Shown: positions 8,478 to 17,048 of the stretch, in pieces
Position numbering within the stretch: position 1 is the stretch's first letter
Layout of the letters: each line of letters starts with the position of its first letter
DNA from: an uncultured Helicobacter sp.
GTDB lineage: Bacteria > Campylobacterota > Campylobacteria > Campylobacterales > Helicobacteraceae
Length of the DNA: 34,588 nt
Assembly: GCA_949299115.1 (NCBI GenBank)
Contig: CASFZH010000023.1
Location: forward strand, 1 to 34,588
Direction of reading: 5' to 3'
Made by a program: the position numbers and the translations under genes
The notes under the pieces: model-generated
The model's input: the letters and a program-made list of their open reading frames with translations, nothing else
Told to the model about the DNA's origin: nothing
Databases searched by the model: none

Positions 8478-9305
8478 GTGAACATATATAAGATTATAAA
8501 GTTTTTGTTATGTATTTGTATTTTTTTACACTCTATACACTTATCATTTGCAGCAGAGCGAGAAGATACAATAAAACTTAATAATGTTCCGATTCCAAGA
8601 GTCGATTTAAGCATCAATCCTCCCAATACTCCTACGCAATTAGTAACAACCCTAAACATTGTTATTCTTCTTACATTGCTTGTTTTAGCCCCTTCACTTG
8701 TGCTTATGATGACAAGCTTTACTAGAATCTTAATTGTGCTTGGCTTTTTACGTACGGCACTTGGAACACAACAATCTCCTCCCACACAAGTTTTAGTGAG
8801 TCTTGCTATGATTTTAACATTTTTTATTATGGAACCTGTTATAAAAGATGCATATAATGTAGGCATCAAACCATATATGAATGAAGAGATAGGCTATGAA
8901 GAAGCATTTGAAAATACTATGCGACCATTCAAAAAATTCATGATAACTAACACAAGACATAGTGATATAGCTCTTTTTTACAAAATACGCAATGAAAATC
9001 CACCACAAATTGATAATCTGACTACTCCAGAACAACTCAATACTCTTATTGACCAAGTCTCTTTAAGCATTATTCTTCCATCTTTCATGATAAGTGAATT
9101 AAAGACTGCATTTCAAATTGGTTTTTTATTATACTTGCCATTTTTGGTAATTGATATGGTAATAGCATCTGTTTTGATGGCAATGGGTATGATGATGTTG
9201 CCACCAGTTATGATTTCTTTACCGTTTAAGATTCTAATTTTTGTGCTTGTCGATGGATTTAATTTATTGGTATGGAATCTTGTTCGTTCATTTAATTATG
9301 GATAA
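8478..9305 (+). CDS. fliP: Flagellar export gate protein FliP
   Basis: Core membrane component of the flagellar type III export gate (FliP-FliQ-FliR pore). The 275-residue protein carries a cleavable-looking signal peptide (residues 1-25, ending HLSFA-AE), the block VLAPSLVLMMTSFTRILIVLGFLRTALGTQQ, then SLAMILTFFIMEPV, an extracytoplasmic loop, and the second family signature FLLYLPFLVIDMVIASVLMAMGMMMLPPVMISLPFK near the end. The start is a GTG six bases after AAGG; the overlapping ATG two bases earlier runs straight into TGA. It is a single gene here, with no other export gate gene beside it, as is common in the scattered flagellar regulon of Helicobacter. Confidence 0.96.
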   Translation: MNIYKIIKFLLCICIFLHSIHLSFAAEREDTIKLNNVPIPRVDLSINPPNTPTQLVTTLNIVILLTLLVLAPSLVLMMTSFTRILIVLGFLRTALGTQQSPPTQVLVSLAMILTFFIMEPVIKDAYNVGIKPYMNEEIGYEEAFENTMRPFKKFMITNTRHSDIALFYKIRNENPPQIDNLTTPEQLNTLIDQVSLSIILPSFMISELKTAFQIGFLLYLPFLVIDMVIASVLMAMGMMMLPPVMISLPFKILIFVLVDGFNLLVWNLVRSFNYG

Positions 9306-9433
9306 TAAAAATATAAGAATAACATCAAAATAAGAATATTCCATCCTTTTATCTTGTAGACAGATACTTTCGGTCACATAAGCATGATTAAATGTAAAAA
9401 GCTTTGTGGGAATCTATATTGACAATATACACA

Positions 9434-9457
9434 TGATTACCATAAAACTGGTAATCA
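9434..9457. terminator. Hairpin between converging fliP and tonB
   Basis: The arm TGATTACCA (9434-9442) pairs exactly with TGGTAATCA (9449-9457) around a six-base loop. It sits 23 bases beyond the tonB stop codon and 129 bases past fliP. No U tract follows on either strand, so it may only stabilise 3' ends. Confidence 0.45.
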
Positions 9458-9479
9458 AGAATTGATTGAGCCAATATCG

Positions 9480-10223
9480 TCAGTTTCTTGCCAATGTATA
9501 CCCTATTGGAATCTCAATATAAGTTGTCTGTTCTGGTCTTGGGAAATCTCTACATGCACGTTTGATGGTTTTGATTGCAGCTTTATCCAAAATCGCATAT
9601 TTTGATGGTTTGATAACTTCCACATGTGAAACTTGACCCTGCATATCAATCAAAAATTTAATTAGCACTTCACCTTCATATCCTCTCTGCCTCGCAAGAT
9701 TCGGATATTCATGTCGTTTTTCAATAGCTACCCTAATAGCTTTCAAAAAAGCATTATCTATGCCTTCAGAATAACGCATAATTTTAATATTTTGGTCAGC
9801 AAGCATATCCTGACTTGATTGAATTGTTGTAGCAATATCGGCTTCTTTCGTGTCTTCGTTTTTGTCATATATTTGCTCTTGTGTCTGTTTAATAGTCTCT
9901 TCTTGTGGGGACTTATCTATAACTTGTAATTCTGAAGAAATAGGTTTTGGTGGTGCTTCAAGATATTGAATCTTCTTTTTATGTTTATGGTGCTTCTTAT
10001 GTTTTGGTTTTCGAATCTCTTCGGCAACCATGTTCTTACTTGGAGGAGCAAAAGCAGATAATTGAACAGTTATAAAATTATCCCCATTTTCTTTTTCTTT
10101 CCACATATTTGAATCATCATAAATACTATAAGCAAAGATTCCAGCAGCACCAGCCAATGCTAAAACAACACCATAAAAACTCGAATCTTTAATTACGTTG
10201 CGTATCAATCCTAAATTTATCAT
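9480..10223 (-). CDS. tonB: TonB energy transducer
   Basis: Periplasm-spanning protein that passes energy from ExbB-ExbD to outer-membrane receptors for iron, nickel or cobalamin. Layout: an N-terminal membrane anchor (about residues 16-34, YGVVLALAGAAGIFAYSIY), a Lys/His-rich stretch (KPKHKKHHKHKKK) in place of the usual Pro-rich spacer, an acidic linker, and a C-terminal TonB domain from about 155 (YPNLARQRGYEGEVLIKFLIDMQG, then IKPSKYAILDKAAIKTIKRA and IEIPIGYTL). I prefer the ATG at 10223, seven bases after AAAGGA, to the ATG at 10229 that nearly abuts that site. It overlaps the end of exbD by 35 bases, so the two are probably translated together. No TonB-dependent receptor is in the window. 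Confidence 0.93.
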   Translation of the reverse strand: MINLGLIRNVIKDSSFYGVVLALAGAAGIFAYSIYDDSNMWKEKENGDNFITVQLSAFAPPSKNMVAEEIRKPKHKKHHKHKKKIQYLEAPPKPISSELQVIDKSPQEETIKQTQEQIYDKNEDTKEADIATTIQSSQDMLADQNIKIMRYSEGIDNAFLKAIRVAIEKRHEYPNLARQRGYEGEVLIKFLIDMQGQVSHVEVIKPSKYAILDKAAIKTIKRACRDFPRPEQTTYIEIPIGYTLARN

Positions 10224-10581
10224 GCTCATGTCCTTTCTTTGTTAACTGTTCAATCACAAACACAAGTTTTTCAAGACTCGAATTTCTATCTCCTCTAAAA
10301 TTTATCATTTTATCATTTGGAATCTCCCGTATAAATGCCTCCAAACGTAATTCATCAACCTCTTCATCACTAATATAAAACTTATTTTCACTACTAATAA
10401 TAATAGAAATAGGGTTATTATCTTCATTTTTTTCTTCTTGTGTATTGCTGGCATTTGGAACATCTACCTTTATTTTTCCTTGAGAAATAAAGGTAGATAT
10501 AGATAAAACCAATGCAAGAAGTACCAGCATAACATCTATAAAAGGCACAACATTCAACCCATCTCCACGTTTAACTTTCAT
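10189..10581 (-). CDS. exbD: Biopolymer transport protein ExbD
   Basis: Inner-membrane partner of ExbB in the proton-driven motor that energises TonB. The 130-residue product has the conserved membrane helix with its essential proton-carrying Asp (VVPFIDVMLVLLALVLSIST, Asp16), followed by a periplasmic domain ending in a conserved basic/acidic segment (SLEKLVFVIEQL). The ATG lies six bases after AGGAGA, and the exbB stop codon TAG overlaps that ribosome binding site, so exbB and exbD are in one message. The 3' end overlaps tonB. Confidence 0.95.
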   Translation of the reverse strand: MKVKRGDGLNVVPFIDVMLVLLALVLSISTFISQGKIKVDVPNASNTQEEKNEDNNPISIIISSENKFYISDEEVDELRLEAFIREIPNDKMINFRGDRNSSLEKLVFVIEQLTKKGHEHDKFRIDTQRN

Positions 10582-10590
10582 GTTGTTCTC

Positions 10591-11034
10591 CTAAGATTCT
10601 TTATGTTTGAGAATTTTATAGTGGTTAACTTTCTTATCAGCAAGACGTAAAAATATATTATAAATCATAAGTGTAGGAATCGCAACCACAAGCCCCAATG
10701 CTGTCGCCTTAAGTGCCATGGATAAACCAAGTGTAATATTTTTTACATCAATATTACCACTTCCACTCATATCATAAAAAACAACCATAATACCAACCAC
10801 AGTCCCCAAAAGTCCGACATAAGGTGCATTCGAATACACAATATACAATAGCGTTAAATTTTTGCTTACATCCTCTTCTAACTTTTTTACATCAGTATAT
10901 TGTTCTAATACGATACGTGAAAAAAAAATAGCTCTTTCAATACTGAAATATACAACTAATATAGCCATAAATCCCAATACGCTGAATATCAGTGGATCAA
11001 GATAAACTTTTAGTATCTCCATAAAATTTTGCAA
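10591..11034 (-). CDS. exbB: Biopolymer transport protein ExbB (MotA/TolQ/ExbB family)
   Basis: Channel-forming inner-membrane subunit that powers TonB with ExbD. At 147 residues it is the short Helicobacter form with three membrane helices. The family signature is intact: SNAPYVGLLGTVVGIMVVFYDM followed by LSMALKATALGLVVAIPTLMIYN. I place the start at TTG 11034, seven bases after ATAAGGAG; an ATG 12 bases further in is too far from that site, and an earlier TTG lies upstream of it. First gene of the exbB-exbD-tonB operon. Confidence 0.94.
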   Translation of the reverse strand: MQNFMEILKVYLDPLIFSVLGFMAILVVYFSIERAIFFSRIVLEQYTDVKKLEEDVSKNLTLLYIVYSNAPYVGLLGTVVGIMVVFYDMSGSGNIDVKNITLGLSMALKATALGLVVAIPTLMIYNIFLRLADKKVNHYKILKHKES

Positions 11035-11069
11035 GGCAATACTCCTTATCAACAATAGATTCTAATTGG

Positions 11070-11078
11070 ATTATATCA
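11070..11078 (-). promoter_or_regulatory. Extended -10 promoter of exbB-exbD-tonB
   Basis: On the minus strand TGATATAAT, an exact extended -10 element 36 bases upstream of the chosen exbB TTG start. Confidence 0.6.
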
Positions 11079-11340
11079 TAATTAAGATTAATTTTTAGTT
11101 TTAAAAGTATTTTTTGGAAGCTTTTATAAAATAATATTTATAATTGAATGTAACATTAATGTAAAAGTAAACTGTATTTGTATTGCTGGATAAAAGAATT
11201 ATAAGGTTTTTATCAGAGGTTATAAAATTAGAATACGAAGATTCATTATGTAGAGTAAGTTAAGAACAGTATATTGTTGAAAAAATAAATTTTATACTGC
11301 CTATCTTCATTCAAAATACTGTCATATAATAAACATGAGA

Positions 11341-11370
11341 TAGATATGATAGTATCATCTATCATATCTA
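11341..11370 (-). terminator. Perfect 12-bp hairpin after the LPP20-type gene
   Basis: The arm TAGATATGATAG pairs exactly with CTATCATATCTA around a six-base loop, beginning six bases after the lipoprotein stop codon. No U tract follows in the direction of transcription (the Ts precede it), so it may protect the 3' end rather than terminate. Confidence 0.5.
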
Positions 11371-11376
11371 AAAATA

Positions 11377-11928
11377 CTATTTAAGCATTTCTTCAACCGT
11401 ATCAGAAAGCTTTTTAGCCTTATCCGCATCAATATTAAGCACTTGTGCGCCACCTTTTAAGGCATTATCATAAGCCTCTTTATCCATTTTAGCAAGCACA
11501 TACAGCATTTGTGGATTTGATTTTTTATCTACCCATCTTTCCACCATTTCTGTCTGCTGCAAAGTAGCTTCAACTTTTTGTTTGGCTGCCTGCAAACTAT
11601 TTTCAGATATTTTTAAACCATCGCTTTGTTCCATTTGTTTAATTGCCTGTTCCACCCTTGTACTAATAGTTTGGGCTATTTCTATTCTTGCTTTCATCAT
11701 AGCTTGGTTAGTAGCATAGTTAATATTATTATCCAATAATTTAGCTGAACCAACTCCGACAACCATAGCTTGGGCTTTATTTTTCCCAGCTTGCACATTA
11801 TTTACCCATGCAGGTTCATCGCTACTACCTGTTATTTGCTGTGTCTTATCGCCACATGACACCAATAAAAAAGACAATGCTACAACACTCACACCTCTGC
11901 CAGCTATAGACCATATTTTTGCTTTCAT
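11377..11928 (-). CDS. LPP20-family lipoprotein
   Basis: Surface or outer-membrane lipoprotein of the LPP20 family, a group characteristic of Helicobacter and relatives; H. pylori Lpp20 is a known antigen. The 183-residue product has a signal peptide with a clear lipobox ending LLVSC (Cys25), then the family sequence DEPAWVNN, AMVVGVGSAKLLDNN, a long helix (NQAMMKARIEIAQTISTRVEQAIKQ) and VERWVDKKSNPQMLYVLAKMDKEAYD. The ATG follows AAGGAG by seven bases. In H. pylori related genes sit side by side (HP1454-HP1457 region); here there is only one copy. The exact molecular function is not established. Confidence 0.9.
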   Translation of the reverse strand: MKAKIWSIAGRGVSVVALSFLLVSCGDKTQQITGSSDEPAWVNNVQAGKNKAQAMVVGVGSAKLLDNNINYATNQAMMKARIEIAQTISTRVEQAIKQMEQSDGLKISENSLQAAKQKVEATLQQTEMVERWVDKKSNPQMLYVLAKMDKEAYDNALKGGAQVLNIDADKAKKLSDTVEEMLK

Positions 11929-12895
11929 AAAACAACTCCTTTTTTAAAAATAAATATATCTATTCTACTATAAAATGGTAAAATATTCTTAATATATTAA
12001 TATTTTTTAAATTTTTCAAAGCACTCAACACATGCTATTTATTGCAATTAAGATATTAAAGTCAATTTAGAAAAGCACAAAATATATTTTCACTTCGTAT
12101 AGTCCCTTGTGATAAAATGAATAATGCACTGCTTAATAAATTCAACCAATATCTAAACAGCAACAAGTAGCTTATGATATATGTATTAGCACCTATTCTA
12201 ACTAAATCAATAAATATCCTATCTCTTGGATATATTCTCAATCATTGCGATATTCTCTATCTATCTTATAAAAATGCAGATAATCAACTCACGGATAAAA
12301 AACAGTTACACTTATCTTTTTGTTTTGAATATACGTTATATACACATCTTATACATTTTTTACACAATCTTTTGAAAATTCATAACCAATCACTGCTTTT
12401 ACTGCAATTTTTTATAAAAGACTATATAAAAAAACAAAAATAGCTCAAACAACTTCTATAAAAACACAAAATATATAATATAAAAAATGCAAAGACAATA
12501 TGAAAATATGCCTGAATAGAAATAAATAAGATTGATTAGAATATTACATTTATATTGGTAGATATAATTTATGCAATACCTAAACATAATTATCAAGATA
12601 AAATTCTCACATAATTTAGACACTGACTAACATATGGCACTTGTAAAAAATGTTTAAATACGGCACAATACTCCAATAAGTCATCTAACTAGACATTTGC
12701 ATGATTCTAAAAATTCTTTTTACTCAACATTATATAAATTAGCTACCGTCATATCAGAATCCCTACTATAAGAACACCTATTAAAAAGAGTGCAACACAT
12801 ATATTGAAGTCCAATGAAGAACATTGGACAATATGAATCCATAATGAACACGGCTTTCAAATTAAGAAATCCACAGCACATAGTACACAGCTACC
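11929..12895. other. Long non-coding stretch between the LPP20-type gene and panB
   Basis: About 970 bases of very AT-rich sequence. The only longer reading frame, 12174-12443 plus (89 codons), has no ribosome binding site, low-complexity Ile/Leu/Tyr/Lys composition and no recognisable domain, so I do not call it a gene. A perfect 8-bp hairpin (12809-12829) lies beyond panB. Nothing else is recognisable. Confidence 0.55.
12809..12829 (-). terminator. Hairpin downstream of panB
   Basis: GTCCAATG (12809-12816) pairs exactly with CATTGGAC (12822-12829) around AAGAA, about 65 bases past the panB stop codon. It has more G/C than most hairpins in this window, but no U tract follows. Confidence 0.4.
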
Positions 12896-13690
12896 TTAAT
12901 AACTCTCATTAGTATTTGGAAAGATTCCATTTTTTACATCACAAACATATTGTCGTATTGCACTCTTTAGTATTGTTTTACCTTCACAATAACGTCTTAC
13001 AAATTTCGGTTGAAAATCATCAAAAAATCCAAATGCATCGCTCCATACTAAAATCTGTCCATCACAATGCACACCTGCACCTATGCCAATAGTTGGAATA
13101 TGTATGCTTTGCGTAATACGTTGTGTTACATCCGATTTTATACCTTCACATAAAATCCCAAATACCCCTACTTCTTGCATTGCAATAGCAGTTTCTACCA
13201 ATTCATTTGCTTCATGCTCTTCTTTTCCCTTAATCTTAAACCCACCATCAAAACGCATAAATTGCGGTTTAAGACCAATGTGAGCCATGATTGCTATACC
13301 TTCAGCACATAATGCTTTGACAATATCAACTTTTCCTAAATCTACCTCCACTTTTAATGCATCAATCTTGCATGTCCGATAGAATCGTAAAGCATTTTTA
13401 ATAGCCATAGTTTTTGTAGCATAACTACCAAAAGGCATGTCAGCAAGCAAGAAAGAGCGTTTGACTCCCATAGATACAGCCTTAGTATGATATATCATTT
13501 CATTAAGAGTTAACCCAATAGTTTCTGTATCGCCTCCAAAGCTCATCTTAAGGCTATCTCCAACTAAAATCATATCCACTTCAGAATCAAATATTTTTGC
13601 CATTAATGCATCATAGGCGGTAATAGCAGCAATTTTTTCTTTCCCTTTTTTAGCTTTTAAATCATTGAGTGTCATTTTCTTTTCTAGCAT
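12896..13690 (-). CDS. panB: 3-methyl-2-oxobutanoate hydroxymethyltransferase (PanB)
   Basis: Makes ketopantoate from alpha-ketoisovalerate and methylene-tetrahydrofolate, the first committed step to pantothenate and CoA. The 264-residue TIM-barrel protein shows the family signatures: ITAYDALMAKIFD, the Mg-binding region ILVGDSLKMSFGGDTET, LADMPFGSYAT, KVEVD, MAHIGLKPQ, the catalytic Glu in GILCEGI and IPTIGIGAGVHCDGQILVWSD. The ATG follows AAAGGA by seven bases. A stronger AAGGAGG lies 13 bases further upstream but has no in-frame start after it. panD is about 8 kb away rather than adjacent, and panC is not in the window. panB has its own promoter, so its separation from copA is likely real. 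Confidence 0.96.
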   Translation of the reverse strand: MLEKKMTLNDLKAKKGKEKIAAITAYDALMAKIFDSEVDMILVGDSLKMSFGGDTETIGLTLNEMIYHTKAVSMGVKRSFLLADMPFGSYATKTMAIKNALRFYRTCKIDALKVEVDLGKVDIVKALCAEGIAIMAHIGLKPQFMRFDGGFKIKGKEEHEANELVETAIAMQEVGVFGILCEGIKSDVTQRITQSIHIPTIGIGAGVHCDGQILVWSDAFGFFDDFQPKFVRRYCEGKTILKSAIRQYVCDVKNGIFPNTNESY

Positions 13691-13721
13691 TATGGAATCC
13701 TTTAGAAATTATACCTCCTTA

Positions 13722-13730
13722 ATTGTAACA
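13722..13730 (-). promoter_or_regulatory. Extended -10 promoter of panB
   Basis: On the minus strand TGTTACAAT, an extended -10 element about 32 bases before the panB ATG. Confidence 0.5.
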
Positions 13731-13736
13731 CAAATT

Positions 13737-13753
13737 AGAGAATTTCATTCTCT
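13737..13753. promoter_or_regulatory. Palindrome in the -35 region of panB
   Basis: AGAGAAT-TTC-ATTCTCT, a perfect 7-bp inverted repeat with a three-base centre, beginning ten bases upstream of the panB -10 hexamer. It could be an operator for a dimeric regulator; as it is also 48 bases after the copA stop codon it might instead be a weak 3' hairpin. Confidence 0.4.
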
Positions 13754-13800
13754 CAAATCCAAACTTTATAATTAACATAGTATAAAACCGATTCCCGCAC

Positions 13801-16587
13801 TCATCTGATTCTATTATAAGATTTAAAGCCATAAAGTCTCATAGCATTAGCAACAACGCTAATTGAACTCAAACTCATAGCAAAACTAGCAACCATAGGG
13901 CTAAGAACAATTCCCAATCCACTACAAAATCCCATAGCAATGGGGATACAAATAATATTATATAAAAATGCGAAACTCAAATTTTGCTTAATATTTCGTA
14001 ATGTGCGACTACCTAATGTTATAGAATCTTGTATGCTTTGCATGGTTTCTTTAAAATAAATAATATCACCATACTCAATGCTTACATCGCTACCTGTTGC
14101 CATCACAATGGACACATCTGCTTGTGCAATCGCAATTGCATCATTCATACCATCACCAACCATAATAACCCTATGATTGTTCATTTGCAAATTACGGATA
14201 TAAGAAAGTTTATCTTCTGGTTTACATGCTGCACGATATTCCACGTTTAGCACATTGGCAATATATGCTACATTTTTATCACTATCACCACTTAGAATTT
14301 CACAAGTCATACCATTTCCCTTAAGTGTATCAATGAGCATTTTAGAATCTTCTTTAAGTTCCTCTCCCAATGTAATACGACCAAGCAATACATAGGTATT
14401 ATCACGCTCATCAAGTTGTGCTACATAAACATGCACCCCAATCAAATCATTATTTTGTGATTCCAAAACTTCTGCATTTTTAAGCGGATTAGAAAGCATA
14501 AAAGAATAGCTCCCAAGAATAAATGTGGTTGGCATGTTATGATTGTTATATGATATATAATCCAGTCTTGCTTTTATGCCTTGATTTAATATATTTTGAG
14601 ATTCTCTAACATGATAAAGCGACAAATTTTTTGCATATTTACAAATACTTTGTGCAATAATATGATTGTTTGTGTACTCAATCGATGCACAAATTTTTAA
14701 CAGTTCATCTTGTGTTATCAAACTTTCAGAATCATTATTATAAAAAACATCAATAGAATGCAATGTAAAATCACGTTTTGTTAATGTCCCAGTTTTATCG
14801 AAGACAACATAATCACATTGAGCAATATTTTCTAAGCTCTGTGCATTTTTAAAAAATACCCCCATTTTATTTGCCCTTGCATTAGCAAACAAAATAGCCA
14901 TTGGCGTTGCAAGCCCTAAAGCACAAGGACAAGAAATCAAGAGTGTGCTTGCAAAAAAACGCATGGCAGTTTGTAAATCTGCATAAAAAAACCAAAAAAT
15001 CCCAGTTAAAACTGCTAATGCAATAACGATTGGTACAAAAAAACCAGATACCCTATCAGCAAGTTGTGCAATTTTTGCCTTACTTTCATAAGATTGCTGT
15101 ATCAAATGATTAATTTTTGTAAGTGTAGAATTTTGAGTCGTGCTAGTTGTTTGCATAATCAAACTATTTTGTAAATTAAGTGTTCCTGCATACAGTGATG
15201 CTTGTCTCTCTTTATAAATTGGTAAATTTTCGCCACTCAACATGCTTTCATCAATTTCAGCATATTCTGAAATTAAAATTCCATCAACAGGGATAAAGCT
15301 ATGGGCTAAGACTTGAATGTAATCACCTTTTTGTAAAGAATCTGGAACAACTTCCTCCGTTTTGATAGGTATTGATGCAGTATCGTATAAAAAATTGGGA
15401 TTCAATATTTTATATGCCTTTTCTTGCTTTCTTGCAACTAATGCTTTGGCATTCTGCATAGCCTTATTTTTCACACTCTCTTCTATGTATTTACCAAGCA
15501 TAATGAAACTCAAAATGACACAAACCCCCTCAAAGTAAAGATTGTGCAGTAATGTCCTATCATCATTCGTAATACCCAACACAAGAATATAAAAACTATA
15601 TAAAAATCCCGATAAACTTCCAAGTGCAACCAACGAATCCATATTAGGATTCCCATAAAAAAGATTCTTTAATCCACGCACATAAAATATGCCTCCAAGA
15701 TACATAACACAAAGAGTGATGATAAATTGTAAAATTGCATTGAATCTTAAATCATCAAATACTTGCGGTAATGGAACATGAAACATATCATGCAACATGC
15801 TTATGTAAACTACAATACAAGACAGTAATAGACTAATAATAAGTTTAATTTTTTGATTAGAAATCATTGGTTTAATATTGTTAAAAAATCTCATATATGT
15901 TTTATATGGAGAATGAGAAAATATTGTCTGATTAGGTTTATCAATTTGTTGAAAATTTTGACAATACAGAGTTGCATTGTTATCTTCATTAGTTGAATCA
16001 ATCAAATGATGGTGGGACATATTGCATGGCACTGCTTGATTGTTATGATTCTGTATTGCAATATCATTCACAACATTCTGGCATTGTTTTGTATCTTGTT
16101 TTGAAAGACAGCAGGAATCTTGCACCATATTCTGCATTTCCATATTTTGCATTTCTGGAAAACATTTCATATCCCGTTTAATATCGTTTCTAGTGGTCAT
16201 GCTATTACAATCATTATGTTTTTTTTGTGTATGATATAGAGGTTTTATGTCTTGTGGATTTGGTTTGTTAAAAGTTGGTTTTAAGACAGAGGACATCGGC
16301 TGTACTTTTGTATTAAAAACAAGTGGAGTTTTTTGAATCTCCGCTTTATAACCTATATTTTGTATCAACGTTATAATACCATCTATTGTAATCATACGAG
16401 GATTAAAAATAACAACGGCACTATTACTTAATAAAAAAACATTGGCTTTATAAATAGAATCTTGTTTATTCAGCATACGCTCAATCGCAGATGAACAAGA
16501 TGTACAACTCATACCTCCAATATCTAATCGCAATGTTTCTTTTAGTTCTTGTGTATTATCATAATTTTTATCCATTGGTAATGACAT
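13801..16587 (-). CDS. copA: Copper-type P1B ATPase with a Cys/Met/His-rich insert
   Basis: Membrane pump of the CopA class that exports Cu+ using ATP. N-terminal heavy-metal-associated domain (about 18-87) with MSCTSC (Cys28, Cys31); membrane metal site Cys553-Pro-Cys555 in ISCPCALGLATPMA; phosphorylation site Asp597 in DKTGTLT; actuator loop SMLSGENLPIYKE; hinge GDGMNDAIAIAQADVSI. At 928 residues it is well above the 740-800 usual for one-domain Helicobacter CopA. The excess is a stretch at about 88-245 between the metal domain and the first helix, with Cys at 127, 142, 159, 160, 169, 188 and 209, MQNMEMQNM at 146-154 and HHH at 192-194, probably a metal-sensing or buffering tail. The ATG follows AAGGAG. 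A perfect palindrome overlaps the likely promoter. No copP-like small chaperone gene follows. Confidence 0.93.
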   Translation of the reverse strand: MSLPMDKNYDNTQELKETLRLDIGGMSCTSCSSAIERMLNKQDSIYKANVFLLSNSAVVIFNPRMITIDGIITLIQNIGYKAEIQKTPLVFNTKVQPMSSVLKPTFNKPNPQDIKPLYHTQKKHNDCNSMTTRNDIKRDMKCFPEMQNMEMQNMVQDSCCLSKQDTKQCQNVVNDIAIQNHNNQAVPCNMSHHHLIDSTNEDNNATLYCQNFQQIDKPNQTIFSHSPYKTYMRFFNNIKPMISNQKIKLIISLLLSCIVVYISMLHDMFHVPLPQVFDDLRFNAILQFIITLCVMYLGGIFYVRGLKNLFYGNPNMDSLVALGSLSGFLYSFYILVLGITNDDRTLLHNLYFEGVCVILSFIMLGKYIEESVKNKAMQNAKALVARKQEKAYKILNPNFLYDTASIPIKTEEVVPDSLQKGDYIQVLAHSFIPVDGILISEYAEIDESMLSGENLPIYKERQASLYAGTLNLQNSLIMQTTSTTQNSTLTKINHLIQQSYESKAKIAQLADRVSGFFVPIVIALAVLTGIFWFFYADLQTAMRFFASTLLISCPCALGLATPMAILFANARANKMGVFFKNAQSLENIAQCDYVVFDKTGTLTKRDFTLHSIDVFYNNDSESLITQDELLKICASIEYTNNHIIAQSICKYAKNLSLYHVRESQNILNQGIKARLDYISYNNHNMPTTFILGSYSFMLSNPLKNAEVLESQNNDLIGVHVYVAQLDERDNTYVLLGRITLGEELKEDSKMLIDTLKGNGMTCEILSGDSDKNVAYIANVLNVEYRAACKPEDKLSYIRNLQMNNHRVIMVGDGMNDAIAIAQADVSIVMATGSDVSIEYGDIIYFKETMQSIQDSITLGSRTLRNIKQNLSFAFLYNIICIPIAMGFCSGLGIVLSPMVASFAMSLSSISVVANAMRLYGFKSYNRIR

Positions 16588-16626
16588 TTTAACTCCTTAT
16601 TAACCATAAAAATTAAATCAAAGGTA

Positions 16627-16656
16627 TATAATACATATACCCCTATATGTATTATA
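16627..16656. promoter_or_regulatory. Perfect 13-bp palindrome at the copA promoter, candidate metal operator
   Basis: TATAATACATATA, four C, then the exact complement. On the copA (minus) strand the first arm begins with TATAAT, a good -10 box, so the palindrome would cover the promoter and start site, 40-69 bases before the ATG. The TACCCCTATA core resembles one half of operators bound by CsoR-type copper repressors, but the full GGGG-containing second half is lacking. The regulator is unknown and none is encoded nearby. Confidence 0.55.
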
Positions 16657-16981
16657 AGAAATTGCAACTTAATAATAACTTAAATGCTACATTGTTAACA
16701 TAAATCCATGTTTTGTGTTACAACATAATAATTTGTAAGCTATAAAGATTATTCAAGATACTATGATTCATCACTATTGCATTTTTAATATCTCAATAGT
16801 TTTTCCTATAATAAGAATAGTTATATAATATAATATTCAAATACAATACGGATAAGATAAAACAATACAAATCACTGCTCAATTATTGATTATTTGACAT
16901 AATCTTGAAATAGATTCATAATATTAGAATACAATTTTATTTTTCTAACTAAACAAAAAATATTTCGTAGATTACGCTTAA

Positions 16982-16998
16982 TATCAAATGATTTGATA
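16982..16998. promoter_or_regulatory. Perfect palindrome in the -35 region of the 131-residue protein gene
   Basis: TATCAAAT-G-ATTTGATA, an exact 8-bp inverted repeat around one base, ending eight bases before the -10 hexamer. This size and position suit a dimeric transcription factor. No regulator gene is adjacent. Confidence 0.5.
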
Positions 16999-17003
16999 AG
17001 CAA

Positions 17004-17012
17004 TGCTATAAT
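17004..17012 (+). promoter_or_regulatory. Extended -10 promoter of the 131-residue membrane protein gene
   Basis: TGCTATAAT, an exact extended -10 element 36 bases before the ATG at 17049. Confidence 0.65.
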
Positions 17013-17048
17013 AGAAGATTTTCAACTGATTAGGAAACAAGGAATTTT

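Larger units (their letters stand above)
11035..11376. other. Intergenic region upstream of exbB
   Basis: About 340 bases without a gene. It holds the exbB promoter near 11070 and the hairpin downstream of the LPP20-type gene (11341-11370). AT-rich patches near 11125-11145 loosely resemble iron-regulator boxes but do not match well enough to call. Confidence 0.5.
16588..17048. other. Divergent intergenic region, copA and the 131-residue membrane protein
   Basis: About 460 bases without a gene. It carries the copA palindrome (16627-16656), a second perfect palindrome (16982-16998) and the extended -10 promoter of the rightward gene. The middle is AT-rich with no visible reading frame. Confidence 0.6.

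Noticed and set aside
8462..8869. A 135-codon minus-strand frame
   Set aside because: Antisense to fliP, whose motifs are clear; no independent support.
12174..12443. An 89-codon plus-strand frame in the gap between the LPP20-type gene and panB
   Set aside because: No ribosome binding site, low-complexity composition and no domain; a frame of this length is expected in such AT-rich DNA.
13690..13720. A perfect AAGGAGG upstream of panB as evidence of a longer PanB or a leader peptide
   Set aside because: The in-frame codon after it is a stop (TAA) and no other start follows at a suitable distance.
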